Source of the DNA: Chroogloeocystis siderophila 5.2 s.c.1
GTDB lineage: Bacteria; Cyanobacteriota; Cyanobacteriia; Cyanobacteriales; Chroococcidiopsidaceae
Assembly (NCBI RefSeq): GCF_001904655.1
Contig: NZ_MRCC01000002.1
Span: 62,001-126,000 of the forward strand
Reading direction: 5' to 3'
DNA length: 64,000 nucleotides
Each line of letters starts with the position of its first letter. The first letter of the stretch is position 1. This document shows, one piece after another, positions 43,676-53,533 of the stretch. The notes below the pieces were generated by a model. The model saw only the letters and a list, made by a program, of their open reading frames with translations, searched no databases and had not been told where the DNA came from. The translations under genes and the position numbers were made by a program.

Positions 43676-44908
43676 TTGCAACCGTTAATCGTTGTTATTG
43701 GAGGAGGCGCGGCGGGTTTTTTTGGTGCGATCGCGGCAGTCCAAGCGCATCCTCATACGCAAGTCATTATTTTAGAAGCAAGTCACCAACCATTAGCGAA
43801 AGTGCGTGTTTCGGGTGGAGGAAGATGTAACGTCACCCATGCGTGTTTTGAACCAGCCGCCTTAGTACAAAATTATCCGAGAGGTGGTAAAGCTTTACGT
43901 GGCGCATTTTCGCGATTTCAAAGCCGCGATACTGTTAATTGGTTTGCCGCACAGGGAGTAACACTCAAAACTGAAGCTGATGGCAGAATGTTTCCTGTCA
44001 CCGATGACTCAGAGACGATTGTTGATTGTTTGATGGAAAAGGCGATCGCTTTAGGAATCAAAATTCGTATAGGTGCAGCGGTTGTTTCCGTTAAGGCATT
44101 TGCTGGTACTACTTCGCGATTTGCAATTCAATTAAAATCGGGAGAAGTGATAACGTGCGATCGCGTCTTACTCGCAACAGGTAGTAACAAAGTCGGTCAT
44201 CAAATCGCCGCGTCTTTAGGACACCACATTGAATCGCCTGTACCATCGCTTTACACATTTAATATTCTCGATCGAGATCTGCGCGAATTAGCTGGAGTCA
44301 GTGTCAACAGCGTCCGTTTAAAGTTAAGCGTTGGTAGCCATAAACTCGAACAAACAGGTTCATTGCTCATCACCCACTGGGGCTTAAGTGGTCCTGCGGT
44401 TCTCAAACTTTCTGCATGGGGGGCGCGGGTGCTTTATGACGCGAAATATCATGCAACTCTAATAATCAACTGGCTTCCACAATGTAACCCTGAAGATATC
44501 CGCCAAAAATTGCTTGCTGTTAAAACCGAATGGGCAAAACGGGCGATCGCGAGTAACTGTCCTTTTGAATTACCGCGTCGTCTATGGCAGTATTTAGTAT
44601 CGCGGATTAATCTTGGCAGCGAAGACCGTTGGTCGGGAATATCGCATAAAAGCTTAAATCTACTCGTCCAAGAACTGACACAAGGACAATACTTGATTCA
44701 AGGGAAGGGAGTTTTCAAAGAAGAATTTGTCACCTGCGGTGGCATCAGTCTCAAAGAAGTCAACTTCAAAACAATGGAAAGTCGGCTGTGTCAAGGACTT
44801 TACTTTGCTGGAGAAATCCTTGATATTGATGGCATTACCGGAGGATTTAACTTTCAAAGTGCTTGGACAACGGCTTGGTTGGCGGGTCAAGCAATCGGAG
44901 TCGTCTAG
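43676..44908 (+). CDS. FAD-dependent oxidoreductase, HI0933/BaiN family
   Basis: 410-residue flavoprotein. The FAD dinucleotide site is VVIGGGAAGFFGAIAA, followed by KVRVSGGGRCNVTHAC, ADGRMFPVTDDSETIVD, VLLATGSNKVGHQIA, and the C-terminal FKEEFVTCGGISLKEV and DIDGITGGFNFQSAWTTAW. The physiological substrate of these widespread proteins is not settled; a gut homologue (BaiN) reduces bile-acid enones. The first codon is TTG 43676 with AGGAAAG just upstream; no ATG precedes the FAD motif. Confidence 0.87.
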   Translation: MQPLIVVIGGGAAGFFGAIAAVQAHPHTQVIILEASHQPLAKVRVSGGGRCNVTHACFEPAALVQNYPRGGKALRGAFSRFQSRDTVNWFAAQGVTLKTEADGRMFPVTDDSETIVDCLMEKAIALGIKIRIGAAVVSVKAFAGTTSRFAIQLKSGEVITCDRVLLATGSNKVGHQIAASLGHHIESPVPSLYTFNILDRDLRELAGVSVNSVRLKLSVGSHKLEQTGSLLITHWGLSGPAVLKLSAWGARVLYDAKYHATLIINWLPQCNPEDIRQKLLAVKTEWAKRAIASNCPFELPRRLWQYLVSRINLGSEDRWSGISHKSLNLLVQELTQGQYLIQGKGVFKEEFVTCGGISLKEVNFKTMESRLCQGLYFAGEILDIDGITGGFNFQSAWTTAWLAGQAIGVV

Positions 44909-45009
44909 GAATTATTTTTGAGTTTTAAGTTTTGATACGATTCCTTCCCCGATCTCTGACCTCCGACCTCTGACCTCTACATTAGTTTTTGAAACTATAA
45001 AAGTCAAAG

Positions 45010-46059
45010 ATGAAATTTAGCGAAGTTGTTGAAAAACTCGGTGAAGCTGCTGCCAATAATAGCCTTAGTTTCGATAAAGATTGCGACCCTGACCTTCCTA
45101 GATTAGCACCAGTTGAAGAAGCTACAACGGGAACTTTGAGCTATATCGAAGGTGCCAAATTTGCCTCGCACGTTGCGACAACTGGTGCTAGTGCGTTAAT
45201 TTTGCCGCAAGATGAAGCTCTACAAACACAAGCACAATCACGGGGTCTCGCTTGGATTACAACCTCCCAACCACGCTTACTTTTTGCACAAGCGATCGCG
45301 CTTTACTATCAACCGTTTCACCCTGCACCTGAAATTCATCCGAGTGCAGTGATTCATCCTTCCGTAAAACTTGGTGAAGACATATATATTGGCGCGCACG
45401 TTGTTATTCAAGCAGGTGTTAATATTGGCGATCGCGTCTGCATTTATCCCAACGTTGTTATTTACCCAGAAGTTCAAATCGGCGATCGCACGATTCTTCA
45501 TGCGAATTGTACAATTCACGAGCGCACTCAGATTGGGGCTGGGTGTGTCATTCATAGTGGTGCAGTTATTGGTGCAGAAGGATTTGGTTTTGTTCCTTCA
45601 CCGACAGGTTGGGTAAAGATGGAACAATCGGGCTACACCGTATTAGAAGACGGTGTAGAAATTGGTTGCAACAGCACGGTTGACCGCCCAGCAGTGGGAG
45701 AAACACGTATTGGTAAAAATACAAAAATTGACAATCTAGTACAAATTGGTCATGGTTGCCAAGTAGGTGCGAATTGTGCCTTTGCTGCGCACGTTGGTTT
45801 AGCTGGTGGTGTGAAAATTGGCAATCAAGTTATTCTTGCCGGTCAAGTAGGAATTGCCAATCAGGTAAAAGTTGGAGATGGGGCGGTTGCTTCTGCTAAA
45901 GCTGGTGTTCACAGTGATGTGCAGCCTGGAACAATTGTTTCTGGGAATCCTGCGCTACCACACAAAACTTTTCTCAAAGCATCTGCTGTCTACACGCGTT
46001 TACCAGACATTTATCAAACTCTCAAGCAGTTGCAACGCAGTTTGAGCAAAAAACAATAA
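45010..46059 (+). CDS. lpxD: UDP-3-O-acylglucosamine N-acyltransferase
   Basis: Third step of lipid A synthesis: transfers a hydroxyacyl chain from acyl carrier protein to UDP-3-O-acyl-glucosamine. 349 residues. The N-terminal uridine-binding domain (about 1-100) includes LSYIEGAKFASHV. A left-handed beta-helix of hexapeptide repeats follows (HPSAVIHPSVKLGEDIYIGA onwards), with catalytic His in IGHGCQVG and AAHVGLAGG and the GAEGFGFVPSPTGW loop. ATG 45010 gives the usual start MKFSEVVEKLGE. No other lpx gene is adjacent. CTCTGACCT/CTCCGACCT tandem words (44954-44979) lie upstream. Confidence 0.94.
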   Translation: MKFSEVVEKLGEAAANNSLSFDKDCDPDLPRLAPVEEATTGTLSYIEGAKFASHVATTGASALILPQDEALQTQAQSRGLAWITTSQPRLLFAQAIALYYQPFHPAPEIHPSAVIHPSVKLGEDIYIGAHVVIQAGVNIGDRVCIYPNVVIYPEVQIGDRTILHANCTIHERTQIGAGCVIHSGAVIGAEGFGFVPSPTGWVKMEQSGYTVLEDGVEIGCNSTVDRPAVGETRIGKNTKIDNLVQIGHGCQVGANCAFAAHVGLAGGVKIGNQVILAGQVGIANQVKVGDGAVASAKAGVHSDVQPGTIVSGNPALPHKTFLKASAVYTRLPDIYQTLKQLQRSLSKKQ

Positions 46060-46249
46060 ATGTACTATTAGTCCGACAAGATAAGTAGGGTTATCCGCAC
46101 TCGTTCATTTTTTATTTAGTTAATATGGAAGTAAAGGTGCAAGCAAAAAGTATCGAACGCACCATCTTTCTCATTTTGTATTGAACAGTTCATTGTTGAG
46201 TGACAAATTAATTCAGCCGCTGGCGCTGAGTTGTGGAGGTGACTTGACT

Positions 46250-46765
46250 ATGGCATTAGTACATTGGCAACCATTTCAAGAAATTAATGCTTTGCGGCGT
46301 CAAATGGACCGGATGTTTGACGAAATTGCAGGATTCAATCGAGAATTAAAAGCAAACTGGATGCCTGCAATTGAAATGCAAGATCGTGAAGAACATATTA
46401 TCTTGCGTGCGGAGATTCCTGGAATAAACGCTAAAGATCTTGATGTACAAGTAGCCCGCGATACAGTCACAATTGCGGGTGAAACTCGTCAAGAACAACA
46501 AACAGAGGACCGTGGATTCTGGCATTCCGAGTTTCGTTATGGTAAGTTTCAAAGGACGATTCCATTACCAGTAGCTGTTGAAAACGAACGAGTAGAAGCA
46601 AGCTACAAAGATGGAATTTTAACTTTGATGTTACCCAAGGTCGCTGAAGCAATCAACCGTGTCGTACACATCAACTTAACAGGAGATAAAGAAGCGATCA
46701 CCGGTTCTGACTCAACTCATACACTAGATATAACAACTGAATCTGAGGCTCAAAATAATAGTTAA
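46250..46765 (+). CDS. hspA: Small heat-shock protein Hsp20 (alpha-crystallin)
   Basis: 171-residue holdase chaperone. After a short N-terminal arm (HWQPFQEINALRRQMDRMFD) the alpha-crystallin domain spans about 45-140 (AIEMQDREEHIILRAEIPGI, FWHSEFRYGKFQRTIPLP, VEASYKDGILTLMLPK with the IxL-type motif). A longer-than-usual 30-residue tail rich in Thr/Ser/Glu follows. ATG 46250 is 6 nt after GGAGGTGAC. A strong terminator closes the unit, so it is monocistronic. Confidence 0.94.
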   Translation: MALVHWQPFQEINALRRQMDRMFDEIAGFNRELKANWMPAIEMQDREEHIILRAEIPGINAKDLDVQVARDTVTIAGETRQEQQTEDRGFWHSEFRYGKFQRTIPLPVAVENERVEASYKDGILTLMLPKVAEAINRVVHINLTGDKEAITGSDSTHTLDITTESEAQNNS

Positions 46766-46823
46766 CTTAAGTCAGTAATAGTACCAAATATTGAGCTAAG
46801 GTACTGTCACTATTTGATTAAAG

Positions 46824-46872
46824 AAAAATGCTGAGTAGTTATTATATTCTTGACTTACTCAGCATTTTTTTT
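46824..46872 (+). terminator. Terminator of hsp20
   Basis: AAAAATGCTGAGTA (46824-46837) pairs perfectly with TACTCAGCATTTTT (46856-46869), loop 18 nt, and ends in eight T. Confidence 0.85.
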
Positions 46873-46906
46873 GTAATAAAAGTTGCTACTAAAAAATTTA
46901 TTAATT

Positions 46907-46961
46907 ATACCATTTCACTCAAATGCTTCCTATTTGTAGTAACTACAAAATGAAATGGTAT
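46907..46961. repeat. 55-bp MITE-like palindrome with nested hairpin
   Basis: Outer 11-bp perfect inverted repeat ATACCATTTCA (46907-46917) / TGAAATGGTAT (46951-46961) encloses an inner hairpin TTTGTAG-TAA-CTACAAA (46933-46949). It stands in the 355-bp gap between hsp20 and the HdrB gene, where no gene is seen. Terminal repeats of this size suggest a mini-transposon or an excised IS end. Confidence 0.45.
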
Positions 46962-47120
46962 TAAACCTCCTGCGCAAATACTTAAAATTGTCATACTGTC
47001 ATGTTGAGCAAAACAAAAATTTTATAAGATTCTACTCTGCGGTAATACTGCGCAGACACTTTCCTGCGTTTCGTTCAGAATTACAATCATATTTTCTTCA
47101 CATAAGAGGTTTATTCAAAA

Positions 47121-48023
47121 TTAAAAGCCTAATTTTTCTAATAAAGGACGCGTGGAGACAATGTGTTTTTCTAAACCTAATTTTTTAGGCTCAATACCCA
47201 ATGATAAAGCAATTAATTGCGGTAGGTGTAACACAGGTAAACCCAGTTTTTTACCAATGACTTTTTCAACTTCGGGTTGACGCGAATCAAGATTAAGATG
47301 ACATAAAGGACACGGTGTCACCAGACAATCTGCACCAGCTGCTAGGGCTTCTTGAATATGCATTCCTGCCATTTTAAACGCTTGGGTCGTGGCATAGCTA
47401 GAAAGCGGCCAACCACAGCACTGAGTTCGTCCACGGTAGTAGATCGGTGTTGCGCCGATCGCCCGAAAGATATTTTCCATTGCTTGCGGATTGTAAGGGT
47501 CATCGTAAGGCATTGATTTTTGGGCACGGAGTAAATAGCAACCATAAAACGCCGCGCACTTGATATTACTTAAGCGCCGCGACACGCGCTTTTCGATTTC
47601 ATCTATCCCGTAATCGGAAACAAGTGCATAAAGCAGGTGTTTAACCGTAGTGCTACCGCGATAGGGTAGACAGCCTTGTTGCGTCAATAAGTCGTTGACT
47701 TGTTTGAGGTAAGCGGGTTGAGTTTGCTGAAACTCTTTTAAACGTTCATCAACATGACCAATCACACCTTGACAGGTGCTGCAATGTGTTAGGAGAGTAA
47801 GGTTTAATTCTTCAGCTAGCGCGATATTACGCGCGTTAACGGTGTCTTCTAGCAAGAGCGAATCTTCTTTGAATGTGCCAGAACCGCAACACGCAGCTTT
47901 CTTGAGTTCGATCAGTTCAATATCTAAGGCTTGAGTTAAAGCTTGCGTAGATTGATAAAGTTCTCGACAGGCACCTTGTGCAACACAGCCAGGGAAGTAG
48001 GCGTATTTTAGATGAAAAGACAT
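47121..48023 (-). CDS. HdrB-like heterodisulfide reductase subunit B family protein (CCG domains)
   Basis: 300-residue protein with two CCG (DUF224) iron-sulfur domains. The first has AYFPGCVAQGACRELYQ, AACCGSGTF and LTHCSTCQG; the second has AFYGCYLLRAQK, RTQCCGWPLSS and TPCPLCHLN. In methanogens HdrB binds the noncubane clusters that split CoM-S-S-CoB. In cyanobacteria the homologue is often called SdhC-like or of unknown role, as heterodisulfide is absent. No HdrA, HdrC or Sdh subunit is adjacent. Start ATG 48023. Confidence 0.88.
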   Translation of the reverse strand: MSFHLKYAYFPGCVAQGACRELYQSTQALTQALDIELIELKKAACCGSGTFKEDSLLLEDTVNARNIALAEELNLTLLTHCSTCQGVIGHVDERLKEFQQTQPAYLKQVNDLLTQQGCLPYRGSTTVKHLLYALVSDYGIDEIEKRVSRRLSNIKCAAFYGCYLLRAQKSMPYDDPYNPQAMENIFRAIGATPIYYRGRTQCCGWPLSSYATTQAFKMAGMHIQEALAAGADCLVTPCPLCHLNLDSRQPEVEKVIGKKLGLPVLHLPQLIALSLGIEPKKLGLEKHIVSTRPLLEKLGF

Positions 48024-48161
48024 AAAAAATTAAGAGCTAGAAGCTAAAAATTAGGAAATAAAACGCTGCTTTTCTATCGTAACCCCTAAGCTTTTAGTCG
48101 TTAGTTCCTGATTTGTCGTTAGTGACAGTAGGAAAACAGACCCTATGATATGTTGAAGCGA

Positions 48162-48177
48162 TCGCGCTTTTCGATAA
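48162..48177. repeat. 16-bp repeat copy upstream of acpP
   Basis: TCGCGCTTTTCGATAA matches TCGCACTTTTCGATAA at 48538-48553 (15 of 16). It lies 73-88 bp before the acpP start. The pair could be a shared regulatory element of acpP and fabF. Confidence 0.35.
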
Positions 48178-48249
48178 GATAAATATGATTTTAAGCATAT
48201 CGACCCGATCGGGGGATTGTTTTTGCAACTGCTTGAGGACTTTATATTT

Positions 48250-48501
48250 ATGAGCGAAGCGGAAATTTTGGAGAAAGTCAAGAAAATTGTGACTGAGCAA
48301 CTCAGTGTAGAAGCCGAAAAGGTAACACCAGCCGCGAACTTTGCGAATGACCTAGGGGCTGATTCGCTCGATGTTGTTGAACTCGTGATGGCTTTGGAGG
48401 AAGAATTCGATATTGAAATCCCCGATGAGGCAGCAGAACAAATTACAACGGTACAACAAGCTGTAGATTACATCAGTAACAAAGTGACAGCATCGGCTTA
48501 G
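48250..48501 (+). CDS. acpP: Acyl carrier protein
   Basis: 83-residue acidic four-helix carrier for fatty acid synthesis. Ser39 in [18 protein letters not shown] takes the 4'-phosphopantetheine arm. ATG 48250 gives the normal N-terminus [14 protein letters not shown]; eleven upstream codons in frame are not conserved. TTGAGGAC lies 10 nt upstream as ribosome-binding site. fabF follows 135 bp later, the standard cyanobacterial pair. Confidence 0.97.
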   Translation: MSEAEILEKVKKIVTEQLSVEAEKVTPAANFANDLGADSLDVVELVMALEEEFDIEIPDEAAEQITTVQQAVDYISNKVTASA

Positions 48502-48520
48502 GTGTGAACCACGTATTAAA

Positions 48521-48572
48521 TGGCGCGAAATACGCAATCGCACTTTTCGATAAAAAATCGTAGAACGCGCCA
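48521..48572. repeat. Inverted repeat and second 16-mer between acpP and fabF
   Basis: TGGCGCG (48521-48527) pairs with CGCGCCA (48566-48572), enclosing the repeat TCGCACTTTTCGATAA (48538-48553) and a small CGAT-AAAAA-ATCG hairpin. It could attenuate or process the acpP-fabF transcript. Confidence 0.4.
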
Positions 48573-48636
48573 ATCCTCAAAACTAGAAATTCATTTGTTC
48601 TGCGTTATTCAGTCAGGAAGCTGGCTCAACTGAAGT

Positions 48637-49890
48637 ATGACAGATAAGGAAAAAAAACGTGTTGTCGTAACAGGTATCGGCGCGATTACGCCAATTGGCA
48701 ATACTCCAGGTGAGTACTGGGAAGGGTTGTTAAATGGACGTAGCGGCATAGGTTCGATTACCTTGTTCGATGCCTCCCACCACAAATGCCGCATTGCCGG
48801 TGAAGTCAAAGGATTCAATCCCCACGATTACCTTGACAACAAAGATGCCAAGCGCATGGACCGGTTTGCTCAATTTGCAGTTTCAGCCAGTTTACAAGCG
48901 CTTGCGGACGCACAGTTTGTCATTAATGAACTGAACGCAGAACAAGTGGGCGTCATCATTGGAACTGGCATTGGTGGCATTAAGGTATTAGAAGACCAAC
49001 AAACGGTATATCTCAATCGTGGTCCGGATCGCTGTAGCCCATTTATGGTGCCGATGATGATCGCGAACATGGCAGCAGGCTTAACTGCAATTCACGTCGG
49101 TGCTAAAGGTCCTAATACGTGTCCTGTCACTGCGTGTGCTGCGGGTTCCAACGCTGTTGGCGATGCATTTCGGATGATTCAGCGCGGTTATGCGCAAGCA
49201 ATGCTTTGTGGTGGTGCCGAAGCAGCGGTGACGCCGTTATCCGTTGCAGGTTTTGCCGCAGCCCGAACGCTATCAACGCGCAACGACGATCCAGCGCACG
49301 CAAGTCGTCCTTTTGACCGCGATCGCGATGGCTTTGTAATGGGCGAAGGTGCAGGCATTCTACTTCTAGAAGAACTCGAACACGCCCGCAGTCGCGGCGC
49401 GCGGATTTATGCGGAAATTGTCGGCTACGGAATGACGTGTGATGCGTATCATATGACATCACCCGTACCAGGTGGCGAAGGTGCAACGCGGGCAATTCAA
49501 CTGGCGTTGAAAGATGCATTGTTGAATCCAACGCAAGTTAACTACATCAATGCGCACGGTACAAGTACCGCGATGAATGACACAACTGAAACCGCCGCGA
49601 TGAAAAAAGCATTGGGCGACCATGCGTATAAAGTCGCAATTAGCTCAACAAAGTCGATGACTGGACACTTGTTAGGCGGTTCGGGAGGAATCGAAGCGGT
49701 AGCGACAGTGTTAGCGATCACGCATGACCAACTACCACCGACTATTAACTTAGACAACCCCGATCCAGAGTGTGACTTGGATTACGTACCTAACGTTGCG
49801 CGCACCCAAAAAGTAGACGTTGCTTTGTCAAATTCGTTTGGCTTTGGCGGGCATAATGTAACTTTAGTGTTCCAGAAGTTTACAGGCTAA
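48637..49890 (+). CDS. fabF: Beta-ketoacyl-ACP synthase II
   Basis: Condensing enzyme of fatty acid elongation, 417 residues. N-terminus VVVTGIGAITPIGN; catalytic Cys in PVTACAAGSNAVGDAF; His residues in YINAHGTSTAMNDTTE and SNSFGFGGHN; Lys in SSTKSMTGHLLGGSGG. It condenses malonyl-ACP with acyl-ACP carried by the AcpP encoded upstream. ATG 48637 fits the family. A long inverted repeat follows its stop. Confidence 0.97.
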   Translation: MTDKEKKRVVVTGIGAITPIGNTPGEYWEGLLNGRSGIGSITLFDASHHKCRIAGEVKGFNPHDYLDNKDAKRMDRFAQFAVSASLQALADAQFVINELNAEQVGVIIGTGIGGIKVLEDQQTVYLNRGPDRCSPFMVPMMIANMAAGLTAIHVGAKGPNTCPVTACAAGSNAVGDAFRMIQRGYAQAMLCGGAEAAVTPLSVAGFAAARTLSTRNDDPAHASRPFDRDRDGFVMGEGAGILLLEELEHARSRGARIYAEIVGYGMTCDAYHMTSPVPGGEGATRAIQLALKDALLNPTQVNYINAHGTSTAMNDTTETAAMKKALGDHAYKVAISSTKSMTGHLLGGSGGIEAVATVLAITHDQLPPTINLDNPDPECDLDYVPNVARTQKVDVALSNSFGFGGHNVTLVFQKFTG

Positions 49891-49933
49891 AGAATGTTTT
49901 AGTTATGTGCCTTACGGTTTCGCACGATCAGTA

Positions 49934-49987
49934 GGGAAAAGGTAAAATCGCACGTGTTTGGATCTCTTAGCGCGATCGCCTTTTCCC
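49934..49987 (+). other. Long inverted repeat after fabF, in a 432-bp gap
   Basis: GGGAAAAGG (49934-49942) and CCTTTTCCC (49979-49987) are perfect 9-bp arms 36 nt apart. A second pair, TTAGCG (49968-49973) with CGCTAA (49995-50000), interleaves with them, a pseudoknot-like layout. The remainder of 49891-50322 up to tkt shows no gene I can support. Confidence 0.35.
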
Positions 49988-50322
49988 GCTTGGACGCTAA
50001 GAAAATCATCGATTCAATTAGAATTATCTTGACATCAGTAGTGCTGGGGTATGTCTTTCTAACTTTATCAAAGCAATGCTGCGAGCGATTGCCCTCAACG
50101 ATTAGGTGCAATTGAACAGTGAGCTACTGTAGTACATCTCAGCGCTTTTGTAGCAAAAAAACTCAAGGAGAGCAACTTATTACGCATTGTGTGAGCAAGG
50201 ATGCTTGCCTGTCAATCCAGAACAATGGGATGATCGTTAATAAGTGCTTAGGGCAATCTCTGAGGATTATAATTTCAGCCCACTCCATGAGCGTGCTAAC
50301 CCGTCGTTAACAATAAGAGACT

Positions 50323-52356
50323 ATGGCTGTTGCAACCCAATCCCTCGAAGAACTTTGTATTAATTCAATCCGTTTTCTCGCAATCGATGCTGTAGAAAAG
50401 GCAAAGTCAGGTCATCCGGGGCTGCCGATGGGCGCGGCTCCAATGGCTTTTGTCTTATGGGATCGATTTATGCGATTCAATCCCAAAAATCCTACTTGGT
50501 ACAATCGTGATCGCTTTTTGTTATCCGCAGGACACGGCAGTATGTTGCTGTATGCCTTGCTATACCTAACAGGCTATGAGGATTTGACGCTCGAAGATCT
50601 CAAGCAGTTCCGTCAGTGGGAGTCAAAAACTCCTGGACACCCAGAAAACTTCATGAACCCTGGAGTAGAAATTACAACAGGTCCTTTGGGTCAAGGTATT
50701 GCCAATGGCGTTGGCATTGCTATGGCGGAGGCTCACTTAGCAGCTAAGTTCAATAAACCTGATTTTCCGATCGTTGACCACTACACCTATGTGATTTTAG
50801 GTGATGGATGCAATATGGAAGGCGTCTCAAGCGAAGCTTGTTCGTTAGCTGGACACTTGGGACTCGGTAAACTGATTGCATTATACGACGACAACCACAT
50901 TTCGATCGACGGCTCGACCGATCTCGCATTTACCGAAGATGTTGGTAAGCGCTTTGAGGCTTACGGCTGGCACGTCCAGGTAGTCGAAGATGGTAATACT
51001 GATTTGGATGCGATTCATAAAGCTATTGAAGTCGCTCAATCTGTCACCGACAAACCTTCTTTAATTAAGATAAGAACGACAATCGGCTACGGTTCACCGA
51101 AAAAAGCTAATACCCGCCACGCGCACGGTGAAGCGTTGGGCGCGGATGAAGTCAAAGCCACGCGCGAACACCTCGGCTGGGAGTATGAGCCGTTTGAAGT
51201 TCCTGAAGATGCGCTAAATCACTGGCGTCAGGCGATTGATCGCGGTGCAAAATTAGAACAAGAGTGGAATCAATTATTTGAACGCTACAAAGAGCAATAT
51301 CCTGAAGAAGCGCGTCTTTTAAAGCGGATGCACGAAGCTGAACTACCCGAAGGTTGGGATTCAGTACTACCTACCTATAGTCCAGAAGATAAAGGAATTG
51401 CCACCCGCGTACACTCGGGTAATTGCTTAAATGCGCTCGCGGAAGTTCTTCCTGAACTTATCGGTGGTTCGGCTGACTTGGCTCCTTCAAATAATACATT
51501 ACTCAAGTCTTCTGGCGACTTCCAAAAAGGTCAATACGAAAATCGCTACATCCGTTTTGGCGTGCGCGAACATGGCATGGGCGCAATTTGTAACGGTTTG
51601 GCACTCGACGGTTCTGGACTTATTCCTTACTGTGCAACTTTTCTCGTGTTCACCGATTATATGCGTGCGGCAATTCGTCTTTCGGCGTTGTCTGAAGCTG
51701 GCGTCATTTATGTCATGACTCATGACTCGATCGCCTTGGGTGAAGATGGTCCAACACACCAACCGATTGAACACCTTGCTTCTTTACGCGCGATTCCTGA
51801 GTTGTATGTGATCCGTCCTGCGGATGGTAATGAGACTTCTGGCGCTTACAAAGTCGCGATTAAAGCTGCACGCGGTAAGCGTTATGGCAATAAAACACGA
51901 CCTTCAGTTCTAGCGCTGACACGCCAAGCTGTACCAAACCTTGCAGGTTCTTCGATTGAAGGTGTAACTAAAGGTGCGTACGTCTTATCTGATAGTGACG
52001 GCACGCCTGATTTGATTTTGATTGGTACAGGTAGCGAAACTCAACTGTGTGTCCAAGCTGCTGAGCAGTTGCGTTCTGAAGGCAAGAAAGTGAGAGTCGT
52101 TTCGATGCCTTGCTGGGAAGTCTTTGAAGAACAAGACGCAGAATATCGAGAATCGGTACTCCCCAAAGCGGTGAAGAAGCGCGTATCAGTCGAAGCTGGC
52201 TCGACGTTCGGCTGGTGCCGTTATGTTGGTGATGAAGGTATTGCGATCGGTATTGACCAATATGGTTCTTCGGCTCCTGGTTCAGTTTGTATGGAGAAAT
52301 TTGGCTTTACTGTTGATAACGTAGTTGCCAAGGCAAAAGCTGTTTTAGGCGAATAA
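50323..52356 (+). CDS. tkt: Transketolase
   Basis: Thiamine-diphosphate enzyme of the Calvin cycle and pentose phosphate pathway, 677 residues. N-terminal pyrophosphate domain: [47 protein letters not shown] with the Mg/TPP motif. Pyrimidine domain: [18 protein letters not shown] and [19 protein letters not shown]. The C-terminal domain (from about 545) has [19 protein letters not shown] 50323 matches family N-terminus. A clear terminator follows, so it is a single-gene unit. Confidence 0.97.
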   Translation: MAVATQSLEELCINSIRFLAIDAVEKAKSGHPGLPMGAAPMAFVLWDRFMRFNPKNPTWYNRDRFLLSAGHGSMLLYALLYLTGYEDLTLEDLKQFRQWESKTPGHPENFMNPGVEITTGPLGQGIANGVGIAMAEAHLAAKFNKPDFPIVDHYTYVILGDGCNMEGVSSEACSLAGHLGLGKLIALYDDNHISIDGSTDLAFTEDVGKRFEAYGWHVQVVEDGNTDLDAIHKAIEVAQSVTDKPSLIKIRTTIGYGSPKKANTRHAHGEALGADEVKATREHLGWEYEPFEVPEDALNHWRQAIDRGAKLEQEWNQLFERYKEQYPEEARLLKRMHEAELPEGWDSVLPTYSPEDKGIATRVHSGNCLNALAEVLPELIGGSADLAPSNNTLLKSSGDFQKGQYENRYIRFGVREHGMGAICNGLALDGSGLIPYCATFLVFTDYMRAAIRLSALSEAGVIYVMTHDSIALGEDGPTHQPIEHLASLRAIPELYVIRPADGNETSGAYKVAIKAARGKRYGNKTRPSVLALTRQAVPNLAGSSIEGVTKGAYVLSDSDGTPDLILIGTGSETQLCVQAAEQLRSEGKKVRVVSMPCWEVFEEQDAEYRESVLPKAVKKRVSVEAGSTFGWCRYVGDEGIAIGIDQYGSSAPGSVCMEKFGFTVDNVVAKAKAVLGE

Positions 52357-52399
52357 TCAGCATATTTTGCTCAAAACATTAAAATTACATAGCAATCTG

Positions 52400-52428
52400 G
52401 GGGTTCTAGAAGAACCCCTATTTTTTTT
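52400..52428 (+). terminator. Terminator of tkt
   Basis: GGGGTTCT-AGA-AGAACCCC (52400-52418) is a perfect 8-bp stem followed by TA and eight T. Confidence 0.9.
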
Positions 52429-52840
52429 GCCTGATTCGGGTAACAAGTTCAAACCTAAAGATGAATTTAATTCTTTGCCTCTAACTGTATTAATACCTAG
52501 TAATATCATCAATTATCCTAATTAATTATTTAGGAAGATTTAATATGCATATAGATTTAATCGAAAAAATGTATTCTAAACTACTTAAAAATATTTAAAT
52601 TAGATGATATCTTCATTTCCAATTGTTATCGCTTGTTTAGATAATTGATTCGCTTAAAGCCAAGTTCCAATTTACCAAAATCATATTTTTTATCTTAGGG
52701 AAAATTAGGTATTAAGTAGTGAGATGATTTTCCAGTAAGAATTTTAGATTTTTTAAAAATAAAAGAAACGATATAATTAATTCTTTTAATACTGAAATTA
52801 AGTATGGATTTATTAGTAAATTCTGAAAAGGGAATTGCAT
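52429..52840. other. AT-rich gap between tkt and the methyltransferase-like gene
   Basis: About 400 bp of strongly AT-rich sequence. I see no ORF, tRNA or palindrome. AAAAGGGA just before ATG 52841 serves as ribosome-binding site for the next gene. Confidence 0.3.
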
Positions 52841-53533
52841 ATGCTTCAGCTATTAATTCGTTTGTCACCTCCTCCTTACAAAAAGAATATTAGAGGAGTT
52901 TGGTTGCAGTATTTGTTTCAACGTACAATCAGAGAAATTGCATCGATGCCAATAGGACAAATTCCGACACGCAAAATGTTGGCGAACTTGCAACTTGGTT
53001 GGGGAAATTATGGTTTTGTAGCTAACATAGACTATCTTGAGGAGGTCGCCAAAAGAGCAATTCAGGCGTCGGGTCCAATTCTAGAGTGTGGTAGTGGATT
53101 GACAACGATTATTTTAGGATTGCTTGCCGGTCGCCGTGGAGTTGCGGTTTTCTCATTAGAACATATGCCGCAGTGGCGATCGCACGTTCTCAATGTATTG
53201 CAAAAATATAGTATACCCGCAGTCAATGTTTGTTTAGCGCCAATACATGACTATGGCGATTTCTTTTGGTACGAACCGCCTTTGAGTATTTTGCCGCAGC
53301 AATTTGAGTTAACTATTTGTGATGGTCCTCCAGGTAAAACCCCAGGAGGACGTTATGGGCTTTTGCCCGTCATGAAGCAGTATTTTGCTAGCGAAAACAC
53401 AATCTTACTCGACGATGCTCATCGCCCTGGTGAGATGGAAACACTAGAAAAATGGATACGCGAGGCAGGAGTCAAGGTAGAGATGCAAGAAATGCCTCAA
53501 GGAACATATGCTGTCGTTACTCACTCGCGCTAG
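52841..53533 (+). CDS. Class I SAM-dependent methyltransferase-like protein
   Basis: 230-residue soluble protein with a Rossmann methyltransferase core. The SAM-type glycine motif is PILECGSGLTTIILGLLAG, then AVFSLEHMPQWRSHV at strand 2, FELTICDGPPGKTPGG at strand 4 and NTILLDDAHRPGEME at strand 5. The DGPPG pattern is typical of methyltransferases encoded near glycosyltransferase or surface polysaccharide loci; substrate unknown. ATG 52841 has AAAAGGGA upstream. Its 3' end overlaps the convergent tonB gene by 17 nt. Confidence 0.75.
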   Translation: MLQLLIRLSPPPYKKNIRGVWLQYLFQRTIREIASMPIGQIPTRKMLANLQLGWGNYGFVANIDYLEEVAKRAIQASGPILECGSGLTTIILGLLAGRRGVAVFSLEHMPQWRSHVLNVLQKYSIPAVNVCLAPIHDYGDFFWYEPPLSILPQQFELTICDGPPGKTPGGRYGLLPVMKQYFASENTILLDDAHRPGEMETLEKWIREAGVKVEMQEMPQGTYAVVTHSR

